From positions 82,777 through 146,776 of the forward strand of contig NZ_BAEI01000006.1 in the NCBI RefSeq assembly GCF_000241325.1: a DNA stretch of 64,000 nucleotides, read 5' to 3'. A model generated the notes under the pieces. It was not told the DNA's origin. It did no database searches and saw only the letters and a list, made by a program, of their open reading frames with translations. Position numbers and translations under genes: made by a program. This DNA comes from Gordonia polyisoprenivorans NBRC 16320 = JCM 10675. GTDB lineage: Bacteria > Actinomycetota > Actinomycetes > Mycobacteriales > Mycobacteriaceae. Of the stretch, positions 27,826 to 36,241 are shown in pieces. Numbering within the stretch: the first letter of the stretch is position 1; every line of letters begins with the position of its first letter.

Positions 27826-27867
27826 CCGGGCCGGAGCCTGACTTGACCGTGACGGGACAATGGATTC

Positions 27868-28287
27868 ATGCGGTGCGAGGTCGCGCGGGAGGCGCTGTCG
27901 GCGCGTGTCGACGGAGAACGGGAGACCGTTCCGTCGGCGCGTGTGGACGAACACGTGGCCGGATGCGCCGACTGCGCGCAGTGGTATCAGGCGTTGCAGC
28001 GTTTCACGATTCCCGAGATCGGTGAGCCGCTGCGGGTGGTGCGTGGTGACGAGGGCCCCGATCTCGTCGAGATGATGATCGCGGCGCGCGCAGACACCGC
28101 TGCGCCGCCGGCGCGGGGGAGCGAGAGTTCTTCGCGCACATGGTGGTTGATGGCCGGTGGTGCGGCCTTCGCGTCCGGTGCGCTGGCCGTGTCGATGGTG
28201 GTGACCCATGGGTCGGTGGTGACGATCTGCTTGTTCGTCGCCGCGATGCTGGTGACCGTCGGGTTGACGGTGCGCGCCCGGCGGTGA
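27868..28287 (+). CDS. zinc-finger anti-sigma-like membrane protein
   Basis: Protein of 139 residues. An N-terminal zf-HC2-like motif (Cys at residue 3, then HVAGCADC as Hx3Cx2C) resembles zinc-binding anti-sigma domains. Two hydrophobic helices fill the C-terminus. It is separated from the SigC-like gene by one copper ATPase gene, so it might sequester that sigma factor. This is inference; SigC of M. tuberculosis has no anti-sigma factor that I know of. Confidence 0.7.
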   Translation: MRCEVAREALSARVDGERETVPSARVDEHVAGCADCAQWYQALQRFTIPEIGEPLRVVRGDEGPDLVEMMIAARADTAAPPARGSESSSRTWWLMAGGAAFASGALAVSMVVTHGSVVTICLFVAAMLVTVGLTVRARR

Positions 28288-28334
28288 CGTGGGCTGGTCC
28301 CCATCGGCGCGCCGTGTTCTTCCCGAAGAAATCC

Positions 28335-28366
28335 GTTCTTCCGCGGGAAATTTCCCGGGGAAGAAC
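28335..28366. terminator. 32-bp near-perfect palindrome between convergent genes
   Basis: The arms GTTCTTCC and GGAAGAAC enclose CGGGAAATTTCCCG, with one G-G mismatch in each half. It lies between the zinc-finger gene and the ATPase gene and could terminate both. Extra copies of gttcttcc flank it. Confidence 0.5.
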
Positions 28367-28369
28367 GAA

Positions 28370-28408
28370 ACGCTGACGGAAGAACAGCGGGTGCCCGCCC
28401 GTCAGCGT
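28370..28408. terminator. second inverted repeat downstream of the copper ATPase
   Basis: A 10-bp perfect stem (ACGCTGACGG / CCGTCAGCGT) encloses a 19-base loop. It begins 20 bases past the ATPase stop on the minus strand. It is a plausible but unproven terminator. Confidence 0.4.
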
Positions 28409-28427
28409 CCGTGGGAGCTGAAGCCGC

Positions 28428-30731
28428 TCAGCGTCGGGATTCGCCGAAGTGTTGCAGCCGCAGGCTGTTGGTGACGACGAACAGCGACGACAGCGCCATC
28501 GCGGCACCGGCGATCAGCGGGTTGAGGACGCCGAGCGCCGCGATGGGGATCGCGGCGACGTTGTAGCCGAACGCCCACACCAGGTTGGTGCGGATGGTGC
28601 GTTGGGTGGCCCCGGCGAGGCTGAGCGCGGCCGGTACGGCCCGGAGGTCGTCACGGACCAGGATGACGTCGGCGGCGCCGATGGCGACGTCGGTGCCGCG
28701 GCCGATCGCGAGCCCGAGGTCGGCGGTCGCGAGTGCCGGGCCGTCGTTGATGCCGTCGCCGACCATCGCGACCGAATGCCCCTCGTCCTGCAGCGCGCGC
28801 AGGGTCTCGACCTTCTCATCGGGCAGTACCTCGGCGATGACGTCGTCGACGCCCACCGCCTCGGCGACGGCACGGGCGGCGCCCTCGTTGTCACCGGTCA
28901 GCAGGATCGTGCGCAGGCCGGCGGCCTTGAGCGCGGCGATCGCGGTGGCCGCCGACGTCTTGATGGTGTCGCCGACAGCGATGGCCGCGGCGGGCACATC
29001 GTCGACGACGACGTAGACCACGGTCTTGCCCTGTGCTTCGGCGTCGCGTCGGGCGCGGGCCAGCTCGGCGGGCACCACCAGCGCATGCGAGGCCCATCGG
29101 GGCGAGCCGACGCGGATCCGGTGGCCGTCGACGATGCCGCTGACGCCACGTCCGGGTTCGGTGGTGAAGTCGGTGACCTCGGCGCGGTGTTCTTCGGTCA
29201 CCGCGGCGGCGATCGCGGCGCCGACGGCGTGTTCGGAGGCCGCCTCGACCGCCGCGGCTCGTGCGAGGACCTCCTCGGCGTCGAATCCCGGTGCAGGATG
29301 GATCGATTCGACCGACAGTGTGCCCTCGGTGACGGTGCCGGTCTTGTCGAAGACGACGGTGTCGATCAGACGTGAGGTGTCGAGGGTCTGGTGGCCTTTG
29401 AGGAAGATGCCGAGCTGCGCACCGCGTCCGGTGGCCACCATCACCGCGATCGGTGTGGCCAATCCCAGTGCGCACGGGCAGGCGATGATCAGCACGGCCA
29501 GGGCCGCCGACACCGCGCGGTCGGCGGGCTGACCGAGACCGAGCCAGACGGCCAGGGTCACCAGGGACAGGGCCACGACGATTGGGACGAACACCCCGGC
29601 GATCCGGTCGGCGAGGCGTTGGGCCCGGGCCTTGCCGGACTGGGCCTCCTCGACCAGCCGCATCATCCCGGCGAAGGCGGTGTCGGCGCCCACTGCGGCG
29701 GCCTCGACGATGAGCCGACCGTTGAGGACGGTGGTGCCGCCGATGACGGCCTCGCCGGGGGTGACCTCGACCGGCCGGGATTCGCCGGTCATCGCGCTCA
29801 TGTCGATGGCCGCGCTGCCCTCGATCACCAGGCCGTCGGTGCCGACGGTCTCGCCGGGCCGCACGACGAAGCGTTGCTCTTCGGAGAGTTCTTCGGCGGG
29901 GATGCGCATCTCGCGGCCGTCGGACAGGAGTACCGCGACGTCCTTCGCGCCGATCGCCGCGAGCGCCCGCAGTGCGCCACCGGCTCGTGAGCGGGCGCGC
30001 GCCTCGAAGTACCGGCCGGCCAGGACGAGGACGGTCACACCGGTGGCGACCTCGAGGTAGATCGAGTCGCTGCTCCAGATGGCATCCCACACACCGTGGG
30101 TGGTGGCGTTGGGGTCGGTGGTGAACATGGAGTACAACGACCAGCCGGTCGCGGCCAGCACGCCGAGGGTGACCAGCGTTTCCATGGTCGCCGCCCCGGT
30201 GCGCAGATTCTTCGCCGCGATCCGGTAGAAGGGCCAGGCACACCAGGTGACGATCGGTGCGGCCATCGCGATGAGCAGCCACTGCCAGCCGGTGAACCGC
30301 GTCGAGGGCACCACTGCGAACACGATGGACAGGTCGGCGAGCGGCACGAACAGCACCACCGCGACGGCCAGTCGCCGGAACAGGCGTTTCGCGTCGGCGG
30401 CGTCGGTGTCGGGAATCGTGGTGGGCACCTGCGGGCGGGGGGTCGCGCCGTAGCCGGCCTTGTCGACGACGGCGCAGAGGTCCTCGGTGCTCACCTGTGC
30501 CGGCGCCTCGATGGTCGCCACCCGCGTCGCGTAGTTGACCGACGCCTTCACGCCGTCGACCTTGTTGAGTTTGCGCTCCACGCGAGCCGCGCATGCCCCG
30601 CAGGTCATGCCGGTGACGTCGAGCTGACGCCGCTGGTCGATCGCCGGGTCGTCGGCCCCAGTGGCACCGGGGTTCGCAGCGGCACCGGAGTTCGCATCGT
30701 GGTGGGGATTCACGTCGTGCAGGGTGGTCAC
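28428..30731 (-). CDS. Cu(I)-translocating P1B-type ATPase
   Basis: Heavy-metal ATPase of 767 residues, exporting or loading Cu(I). Order: N-terminal HMA domain ([14 protein letters not shown]), transmembrane helices, actuator TGES, the metal-site CPC ([13 protein letters not shown]), DKTGT phosphorylation site, and [10 protein letters not shown]. The last helices carry the Cu(I) P1B-1 signatures YN ([11 protein letters not shown]) and MxxSS (MALSSLFVV). I chose GTG 30731 with gagg upstream. It lies beside sigC, whose M. tuberculosis homologue has been linked to copper genes. Confidence 0.93.
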   Translation of the reverse strand: MTTLHDVNPHHDANSGAAANPGATGADDPAIDQRRQLDVTGMTCGACAARVERKLNKVDGVKASVNYATRVATIEAPAQVSTEDLCAVVDKAGYGATPRPQVPTTIPDTDAADAKRLFRRLAVAVVLFVPLADLSIVFAVVPSTRFTGWQWLLIAMAAPIVTWCAWPFYRIAAKNLRTGAATMETLVTLGVLAATGWSLYSMFTTDPNATTHGVWDAIWSSDSIYLEVATGVTVLVLAGRYFEARARSRAGGALRALAAIGAKDVAVLLSDGREMRIPAEELSEEQRFVVRPGETVGTDGLVIEGSAAIDMSAMTGESRPVEVTPGEAVIGGTTVLNGRLIVEAAAVGADTAFAGMMRLVEEAQSGKARAQRLADRIAGVFVPIVVALSLVTLAVWLGLGQPADRAVSAALAVLIIACPCALGLATPIAVMVATGRGAQLGIFLKGHQTLDTSRLIDTVVFDKTGTVTEGTLSVESIHPAPGFDAEEVLARAAAVEAASEHAVGAAIAAAVTEEHRAEVTDFTTEPGRGVSGIVDGHRIRVGSPRWASHALVVPAELARARRDAEAQGKTVVYVVVDDVPAAAIAVGDTIKTSAATAIAALKAAGLRTILLTGDNEGAARAVAEAVGVDDVIAEVLPDEKVETLRALQDEGHSVAMVGDGINDGPALATADLGLAIGRGTDVAIGAADVILVRDDLRAVPAALSLAGATQRTIRTNLVWAFGYNVAAIPIAALGVLNPLIAGAAMALSSLFVVTNSLRLQHFGESRR

Positions 30732-30900
30732 ATCATCCTCGATCTCTCGCCTCCGGCGTCCCGGGTCACCTCGCCCTCTCGGGACCGTCGGAGCCTCACG
30801 CACACTCGTCCTCAGGATAGGTCGGTGACGTACGCCGTCTGGTTCCCGACGAGTCGAGTGGTCTGCGTCACATGGCGAGGTGAGGGTGCGCCGTCAGGAC

Positions 30901-31452
30901 TCAGACCGATCGACGGTGCGGTGTCGACGCGGCGATCAGGTATTCGCGAGCCCGGGCGACGCGGGAGCGGATGGTGCCGATCGGGGTGCCGGTGACCTCG
31001 GCGGCTTCTTGATAGGACAGGCCGAGGATCTGGGTGAGGACGAGCGCTTCACGACGTTCGGCGGGCAGATCCTCGAGGAGGAGGTTCACCTCCACCATGT
31101 CCTCCCAGCGGGGACGGGAGGTGCGGGCCTCGGCGGCCGAGACCCAGTCGACGCCTGGACTGACCCGCGGGCGCGACCGGTCGTGCCGGACCTCGTCGGC
31201 GCAGACCCGTCGCGCGATCGACAACAGCCACGTCTTGGCGCTGGCCTCGGCCCGGAAGCGGGAGATGCTCTTCATCGCCCGCAGATAGGTCTCCTGGGTG
31301 AGGTCGTCGGCGGTGCTCGCGTGCCCGAGGTGCGCGATGAACCGCCAGACGTCCTTCTGCGTGGCGCGGATGAATGCCGTCAGCGCCGCCCGGTCGCCGG
31401 TTGCCGCGCGCAACGCGGCACGCGTCAACTCGTCGTCGGGGCAGACATCCAT
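30901..31452 (-). CDS. sigC: ECF RNA polymerase sigma factor, SigC-like
   Basis: Sigma factor of 183 residues. Region 2 (KDVWRFIAHLGHASTADDLTQETYLRAM) and region 4 (LPAERREALVLTQILGLSYQEAAEVTGTPIGTIRSRVARARE) are complete. The sequence closely follows what I recall of M. tuberculosis SigC (for example QDVWRF and DDLTQETFLRA). ATG 31452 was preferred over GTG 31461. The 169 bases up to the ATPase start probably hold the ATPase promoter. Confidence 0.87.
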   Translation of the reverse strand: MDVCPDDELTRAALRAATGDRAALTAFIRATQKDVWRFIAHLGHASTADDLTQETYLRAMKSISRFRAEASAKTWLLSIARRVCADEVRHDRSRPRVSPGVDWVSAAEARTSRPRWEDMVEVNLLLEDLPAERREALVLTQILGLSYQEAAEVTGTPIGTIRSRVARAREYLIAASTPHRRSV

Positions 31453-31563
31453 GGCGCACACCCTATCGGGTCGGCGAACCGTGTCCGGCGTCCCACCCGT
31501 GCACCGGTCATCGGTGCGCCGCCCACCGGTGGCCGCCGCCCGGCATGCCCGCTGCGGGATGTC

Positions 31564-32295
31564 TCACCCCGGAACACCCCAGTGGTGCAGCACCCCGGTG
31601 TAGCGCTTGGGTGGTGGCGAGGCGAATTCTCCGGACGCGGTACCGGTCCGCAGCCCCATCGCCGCCATCGCCGAGAGCATGCCGACCCCCGCGGCGACCC
31701 CGTCGACGACGGGCGCACCGATCTGCGAGGACATCCGCGCCGCCAGATCGGCCATGCCGGCACAGCCCAGGACGAGGGCGTCGGAGCCGTCGTCGGCGAG
31801 TGCCTGCGCGCAGGCCTTGGCGAGGATGGCCTCGGTGTCGGGGTTGGATTCGAGGTCGAGCACCGGGATCTCGCATGCGTGGATACCGAGACAGCGATCG
31901 CTGAAACCGTAGTGCGAGACCAGGTCTCGTGCCCTGCCAATGGTGCGCGACAAGGTGGTGACGATGGAGAACCCGCGGCCGAGCGGGGCCGCGAGATGTA
32001 CTGCGGCCTCGGCGATTCCGAGTACCGGTGCGACGGCGACCTCGCGGGCCGCATCGAGTCCCGGGTCGCCGAAGCAGGCCAGCAGGTAACCGTCGGCGTC
32101 GGGGTGGGCGGCGATCGCATCGAGGACGCCGGGCACCGCGAGCGCCTCGTCGTAATGACTTTCGATGGATTCGGGGCCGGTTGCGGAGGTGACCGCGACG
32201 ATCTCGGCGTCGGCCCGTGCGACGGAGCGGGCGGCGGCCGAGATCACCGCGGTCATCTCTGCGGTGGTGTTGGGATTGATGACGACGAGCCTCAT
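31564..32295 (-). CDS. Asp/Glu racemase superfamily, hydantoin/allantoin racemase type
   Basis: Enzyme of 243 residues. The N-terminus RLVVINPNTT and the paired catalytic cysteines in ACFGDPGL and LGCAGM are typical of hydantoin racemases. It lies 46 bases downstream of an NCS1 permease gene on the same strand, so it probably acts on the imported hydantoin or allantoin. Confidence 0.85.
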   Translation of the reverse strand: MRLVVINPNTTAEMTAVISAAARSVARADAEIVAVTSATGPESIESHYDEALAVPGVLDAIAAHPDADGYLLACFGDPGLDAAREVAVAPVLGIAEAAVHLAAPLGRGFSIVTTLSRTIGRARDLVSHYGFSDRCLGIHACEIPVLDLESNPDTEAILAKACAQALADDGSDALVLGCAGMADLAARMSSQIGAPVVDGVAAGVGMLSAMAAMGLRTGTASGEFASPPPKRYTGVLHHWGVPG

Positions 32296-32341
32296 GGCAG
32301 CGAGTTCACCATGTCGATCGGTCCCGCTGCCACCGGCGTCG

Positions 32342-34000
32342 TCATGCTGTCGTCACCGACGCGGTGCCCCCGTCGTCCTCGCCGTCGCCGACCGAGACGG
32401 TGGTCGGCTGGTCGTCGAGACTCATCGTGCCGTCGGCTGCCACCGAGATGTCACTGGTCGAGTGCGCGGTGACGCCGCCCGGAGCCGCCGCGCGCCCGTA
32501 CACGAATTCGTTGGGCGCCAACCGCATTCCGAGGTAGTAGATGACCAGCCCGGCGCCCGCGCCCATGAACCAGGTGAAGCTGGCCTCGTAGGCGGTGCCC
32601 CAGATGACGAAGGAGATCGGCAGGATCGAGGCGAGGATCACCGAGATCACCGCCACCGGATTCCAGCCGTTGCGGTAGAAGTAGGCGCCTTCGGGCTTGC
32701 GGGTGAACAGGTCGTCGACCACGATCTGTTGCTTTCTGACGAGATAGAAGTCGGCGATCAGGATGCCGAACAGCGGTCCGATCACCGCGCCGAGCGTATC
32801 CATCGTGTAGTGGATCGCGCTGGCGTTGTTGAACAGATTCCACGGGGTGATGAGCACCGAACCGACCGCGGCGATCATTCCGCCCATCCGCCAGGTGATC
32901 TTGGTCGGTGCGACGTTGGAGAAGTCGAAGGCGGGGGAGACGAAGTTCGCGACGATGTTGATGCCGATGGTGGCGATGGCGAAGGTCAGCACGCCCAACA
33001 CGGCGGCGGTGGTGTTGTCGATCTGGTCGACGATGTGGACCGGGTCGGTGACGATCTTGCCGTCGCTGTCCCGGCCGATCACGGTGGCGCCGGCCGAGAC
33101 CGTGCAGACCACGAGGAGGGAGAAGAACAAGAAGTTGACCGGCAGACCCCAGAAGTTGCCCTTCTTGACCTCACCGAAGGTCTTGCCGTAGCGGGAGAAA
33201 TCGCCGAAGTTGAGCATCGGGCCCGAGAAGTACGACACCACAAGGGCGAACGCACTGATCATCGCCGTCACCGACGCCCAGCCGGTGGTTCCCGACCCTT
33301 CCGACAGATCGAAGTGGACATTGCTCCATCCGGCCTTGACGATGAGGTACGCCGCCAGCGCGATCATGACGACATACACTGCGGGACCACAGAAGTCGAT
33401 GAACTTGCGGATGGTGTCCATGCCGTTCCAGAAGACGATCGCCTGCAGCACCCACATCAGGACGAAGCCGGCCCAGCCCAACGGCGACAGACCCAGGAAC
33501 GAGTGTGTTCCGGTGTCGCCGTACTGCTCCAGGGACGGCCAGAACTTCAACGCCAGCAGGCCGAAGGCGACTGAGGCGAGATAGGTCTGGATGCCGTACC
33601 AGACCACCGCGATGACACCGCGGATGATCGCCGGGATGTTGGCGCCCTTGACGCCGAAGCAGATTCGCGTCGTCACCGGATAGGGCACGCCTGCTTTCTG
33701 CGAGGGCTTGGCGACGAGATTGCACAGCAGATTGACCGCCACGATGCCGACGAGCAGTGCCACGAGGACCTGCCAGGCGGCGATGCCGAGCGCGAAGAGG
33801 CTACCCGCGAACACGTATCCGCCGACGCTGTGCACATCGGACATCCAGAACGCGAAGATGTTGTACCAGGTCCACTTCTGCTCTTTGAGCGGAGCGAGGT
33901 CCTCGTTGGTCAGAGATGGGTCATAGCCGGGCTTGATGACACTGTCGCCCGCGGCGCTGTGATGCGTCTGCGCCGCAGCGGAGTCGGTGGTTGCGGACAT
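32342..34000 (-). CDS. NCS1 family nucleobase/hydantoin/allantoin permease
   Basis: Twelve-helix transporter of 552 residues with a soluble N-terminus (NEDLAPLKEQKWTWYNIFAFW, the conserved NCS1 entry) and a charged C-terminal tail. Signatures include CFGVKGANIPAIIRGVIAVVWYGIQTY. The substrate is probably a hydantoin, allantoin or purine; the racemase beside it favours hydantoin or allantoin. An imperfect operator candidate (GGTTG-5 nt-CAACC, 34023-34037) lies just upstream of ATG 34000. Confidence 0.88.
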   Translation of the reverse strand: MSATTDSAAAQTHHSAAGDSVIKPGYDPSLTNEDLAPLKEQKWTWYNIFAFWMSDVHSVGGYVFAGSLFALGIAAWQVLVALLVGIVAVNLLCNLVAKPSQKAGVPYPVTTRICFGVKGANIPAIIRGVIAVVWYGIQTYLASVAFGLLALKFWPSLEQYGDTGTHSFLGLSPLGWAGFVLMWVLQAIVFWNGMDTIRKFIDFCGPAVYVVMIALAAYLIVKAGWSNVHFDLSEGSGTTGWASVTAMISAFALVVSYFSGPMLNFGDFSRYGKTFGEVKKGNFWGLPVNFLFFSLLVVCTVSAGATVIGRDSDGKIVTDPVHIVDQIDNTTAAVLGVLTFAIATIGINIVANFVSPAFDFSNVAPTKITWRMGGMIAAVGSVLITPWNLFNNASAIHYTMDTLGAVIGPLFGILIADFYLVRKQQIVVDDLFTRKPEGAYFYRNGWNPVAVISVILASILPISFVIWGTAYEASFTWFMGAGAGLVIYYLGMRLAPNEFVYGRAAAPGGVTAHSTSDISVAADGTMSLDDQPTTVSVGDGEDDGGTASVTTA

Positions 34001-34090
34001 GGGATTGGCTCCTCACACGAATGGTTGAGGAACAACCTACGAACGCATTGTTACCCGACGATTACTCGACGGATATATTCTCCCCGGCCG

Positions 34091-34519
34091 TCAGGTGGTT
34101 CGGCGGCGGCGCTCCTCGGCATTCGGTGGCGCCAGCGACACCTCGGGTTCGATGCCGCGGAATTGTTCGAGACCCTCGATTCGGGGACCGTCCTTGGTGG
34201 CGTGCTCCCAGAGCTGATTCTGCAGCGCCGTGGCCTTCGCCGCGACCGCGCGTGCGGCTTTCTGTGTGGCCTCGGTGACCGAGGCGGCCAGCTCGTCTGG
34301 GGTGACGGTGTGCAGATCGTCGAGGTCGATGTGGGTGTCGATGACCACGCCGCGGGCATTGACCCAGATACGGACGTGCTCGTCGGACGACCACGCGTCG
34401 GCGGTGAGCGCGCGCAGGCGCTCGGTGATCGCGGCGGTCTCGTTGCGGAATCGATGCACGCTGCCGGCGATCTCGTCGATGATCGATTCGAAGTCGAGAG
34501 GCGAACCCATGGCCGCCAT
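34091..34519 (-). CDS. YbaB/EbfC-like protein, T7SS-associated
   Basis: Protein of about 142 residues. The order helix, then VRIWVNARGVVIDTHIDLDDL, then helix resembles the YbaB/EbfC nucleoid-binding fold, common beside type VII secretion loci. ATG 34519 or 34510 is possible. It diverges from the EspC-like gene at 34619, so they share about 100 bases of promoter. The antisense extension over the toxin gene is a shadow. Confidence 0.65.
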   Translation of the reverse strand: MAAMGSPLDFESIIDEIAGSVHRFRNETAAITERLRALTADAWSSDEHVRIWVNARGVVIDTHIDLDDLHTVTPDELAASVTEATQKAARAVAAKATALQNQLWEHATKDGPRIEGLEQFRGIEPEVSLAPPNAEERRRRTT

Positions 34520-34618
34520 TGTGCCCGGTGCGCCCGAACCGGGCGACCTGCCGCCGCCACGTCGGTGTGTTAGCTTCGATAACCAGTTGTGAGACGTGAA
34601 TTCGACTGTGGGGGAAGA

Positions 34619-34897
34619 ATGTCCGATTTCTGGATGCGGCCGGAGTTCGCCGGCGCCGCCGATCGGTTCGCCGAGGCCGCGAGCAGTGTGTCCGAACAGT
34701 CCGCCAAGCTCGACGAGGGCGGCGCCCCCTGGGGTGAGGACAAACTGGGCAGTGCCTTCTCGTCGAAGTTCGTACCCGACCTGCATCAAGTACTGACCAA
34801 CCTGTCGAACATGGCGACCAAGCTGAACAACGAGGGCGAGGCGGTGACGCGGGTCGCCGAGTCGGTCACGCGGGCTGATCAGGGTTTTGGTGGGTGA
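34619..34897 (+). CDS. EspC/WXG100-like small protein
   Basis: Helical protein of 92 residues with GAPWGEDKLGSAFSSKFVP near its middle, the pattern of EspC-like (DUF2580) type VII secretion proteins (a Trp-Gly-x-Asp/Glu turn between two helices). No signal peptide is present. It directly precedes the toxin gene and is likely its secretion partner. ATG 34619 follows gggggaag. Confidence 0.72.
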   Translation: MSDFWMRPEFAGAADRFAEAASSVSEQSAKLDEGGAPWGEDKLGSAFSSKFVPDLHQVLTNLSNMATKLNNEGEAVTRVAESVTRADQGFGG

Positions 34898-34921
34898 TCG
34901 CGCGCGCCGTGGGGCGCGGCG

Positions 34922-36241
34922 GTGACCATCGGGTTGCCGGGCTGGCTGACGTGGCTCGGCGACAAGATGGGCGAGAAGTTCCCCGACGGTGACGAGGACG
35001 CGCTGCGCCGGCTCGCGCAGCAGTTCCGTGAGGTGGCCGACGGCCTGGAGTCGGAGTCGCTCTCGTCGACGCGCACGGCGATCTCGACGGCGCTCGACAA
35101 CATCGAAGGTCGTACACGTGAGGCGATGGAGACCGAATACTCGTCGCTCACCTCGGGGGACGCGTCGATCCAGACGCTGGTCTCGCAGGTGCGGTCGTTG
35201 GCCGACGGCTTGGAGAACATGGGCACCGAGGTCCAGTTCACCAAGGAGATGTACATCGCGAACCTGATCGTGCTGGCGGCCACGATCGTCACGTTGATGG
35301 CAACCGCATGGCTCAACTGGTCGGCGCCGGCCGAGGTGGCGGTGGCCATCACCGCCACGCGCGCGGTGATCACGCGACTGGTGCTCGAGACGCTCGGGCG
35401 CATCGTCAGTGAGCAGGTGGCGCGCGTGATCGCCGACATGGCGTTCAACATGGTGGTCGGCGCGGCCCTGAACACAGCGATCTCGTCCGGCATGGATCTG
35501 GCCGTCCAGGGAATCCAGAACCTGCAGGGCACACGGCACGGGATCGATTGGGGCCGTGTGGGTGCCGACGCCGAATCCGCGGCGATCACCGGTGTGCTCG
35601 CCGGCGGTGTGGGGGCAGGTCTGGGACGGATCGCCCCGAACGTCGATGGGGTGATCCGCAACTATGCGCAGGGTGTGGTGGCCAACACCGCCGGAATGGT
35701 TGGGGCGCAGGAGATCACGACCGGACATGTCGACCTCGGGTCGGCGGTACAGGCCGGGATGGTCTTCGGTGGTGTCGACGCGCTCGGCCGATCACTTCAT
35801 GCCAACACGCCCGACACCGTCGGTGAGCAGCCGAATTCAGGTCTCGCAGAAGGCGAGTTGTCGCCCGATCTGATGGCTGAACTCCACCGGGGCGGGGCTT
35901 CGGTGGACACCGCAGGCGACACCGCTGGGGCACACCCGGAGTCGGGTACGACGGCGACTGGTCCAGAGAATCACGAGGCCGGTGACAGCACTGCTCCCGG
36001 TGTGCAGGAGTCAACGGGGGAACCGATTCGGGCGGGCGCGCCATGGAGTCCGCCCCTCACCCGTTATCCGATGCCGGCGCGGGTGATCGGGGCGCCACGT
36101 CCGGTGCATCGGCGGCGGGCCCGGCAGTGGCGTCGACGGCGTCGTCGGCATCCGGAAGTGGTACGGCGACGGCGGGTGACGCCCGGTCGGCGGGGGTGGC
36201 ATCGAGAACGGATGCTTCGCCGCGTCCGAGTGCTTCGTTGA
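34922..36241 (+). CDS. polymorphic toxin, N-terminal part (WXG100-like), before a frameshift
   Basis: Start of a large secreted toxin, GTG 34922. Residues 1-105 form a WXG100-like domain (LPGWLTWLGDKMGEKFPDGDEDALRRLA) like the N-termini of CpnT-like T7SS toxins. A hydrophobic helical region (about 115-190) follows, then a Gly/Ala-rich segment and the beginning of an Asp/Gly/Thr-rich linker. After about residue 370 the frame turns into an Arg-rich artefact ending at 36241. The natural linker resumes in the next frame at about 36043. The shift lies between 35986 (just after a stop in the other frame) and about 36090, probably at the ggggg run 36016-36020. One missing base would restore a single protein reading to 38211. 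Confidence 0.75.
   Translation: MTIGLPGWLTWLGDKMGEKFPDGDEDALRRLAQQFREVADGLESESLSSTRTAISTALDNIEGRTREAMETEYSSLTSGDASIQTLVSQVRSLADGLENMGTEVQFTKEMYIANLIVLAATIVTLMATAWLNWSAPAEVAVAITATRAVITRLVLETLGRIVSEQVARVIADMAFNMVVGAALNTAISSGMDLAVQGIQNLQGTRHGIDWGRVGADAESAAITGVLAGGVGAGLGRIAPNVDGVIRNYAQGVVANTAGMVGAQEITTGHVDLGSAVQAGMVFGGVDALGRSLHANTPDTVGEQPNSGLAEGELSPDLMAELHRGGASVDTAGDTAGAHPESGTTATGPENHEAGDSTAPGVQESTGEPIRAGAPWSPPLTRYPMPARVIGAPRPVHRRRARQWRRRRRRHPEVVRRRRVTPGRRGWHRERMLRRVRVLR

Noticed and set aside
25582..28209. 875-codon open frame on the minus strand opposite ctaG
   Set aside because: It is antisense to a well-supported membrane protein, is very rich in His, Arg and Asp, and has no homology-like motifs; typical of high-GC shadow frames.
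34520..35728. Extension of the YbaB-like frame across the toxin start on the minus strand
   Set aside because: The YbaB-like homology begins at about 34519; the extension is antisense to the EspC-like and toxin genes.
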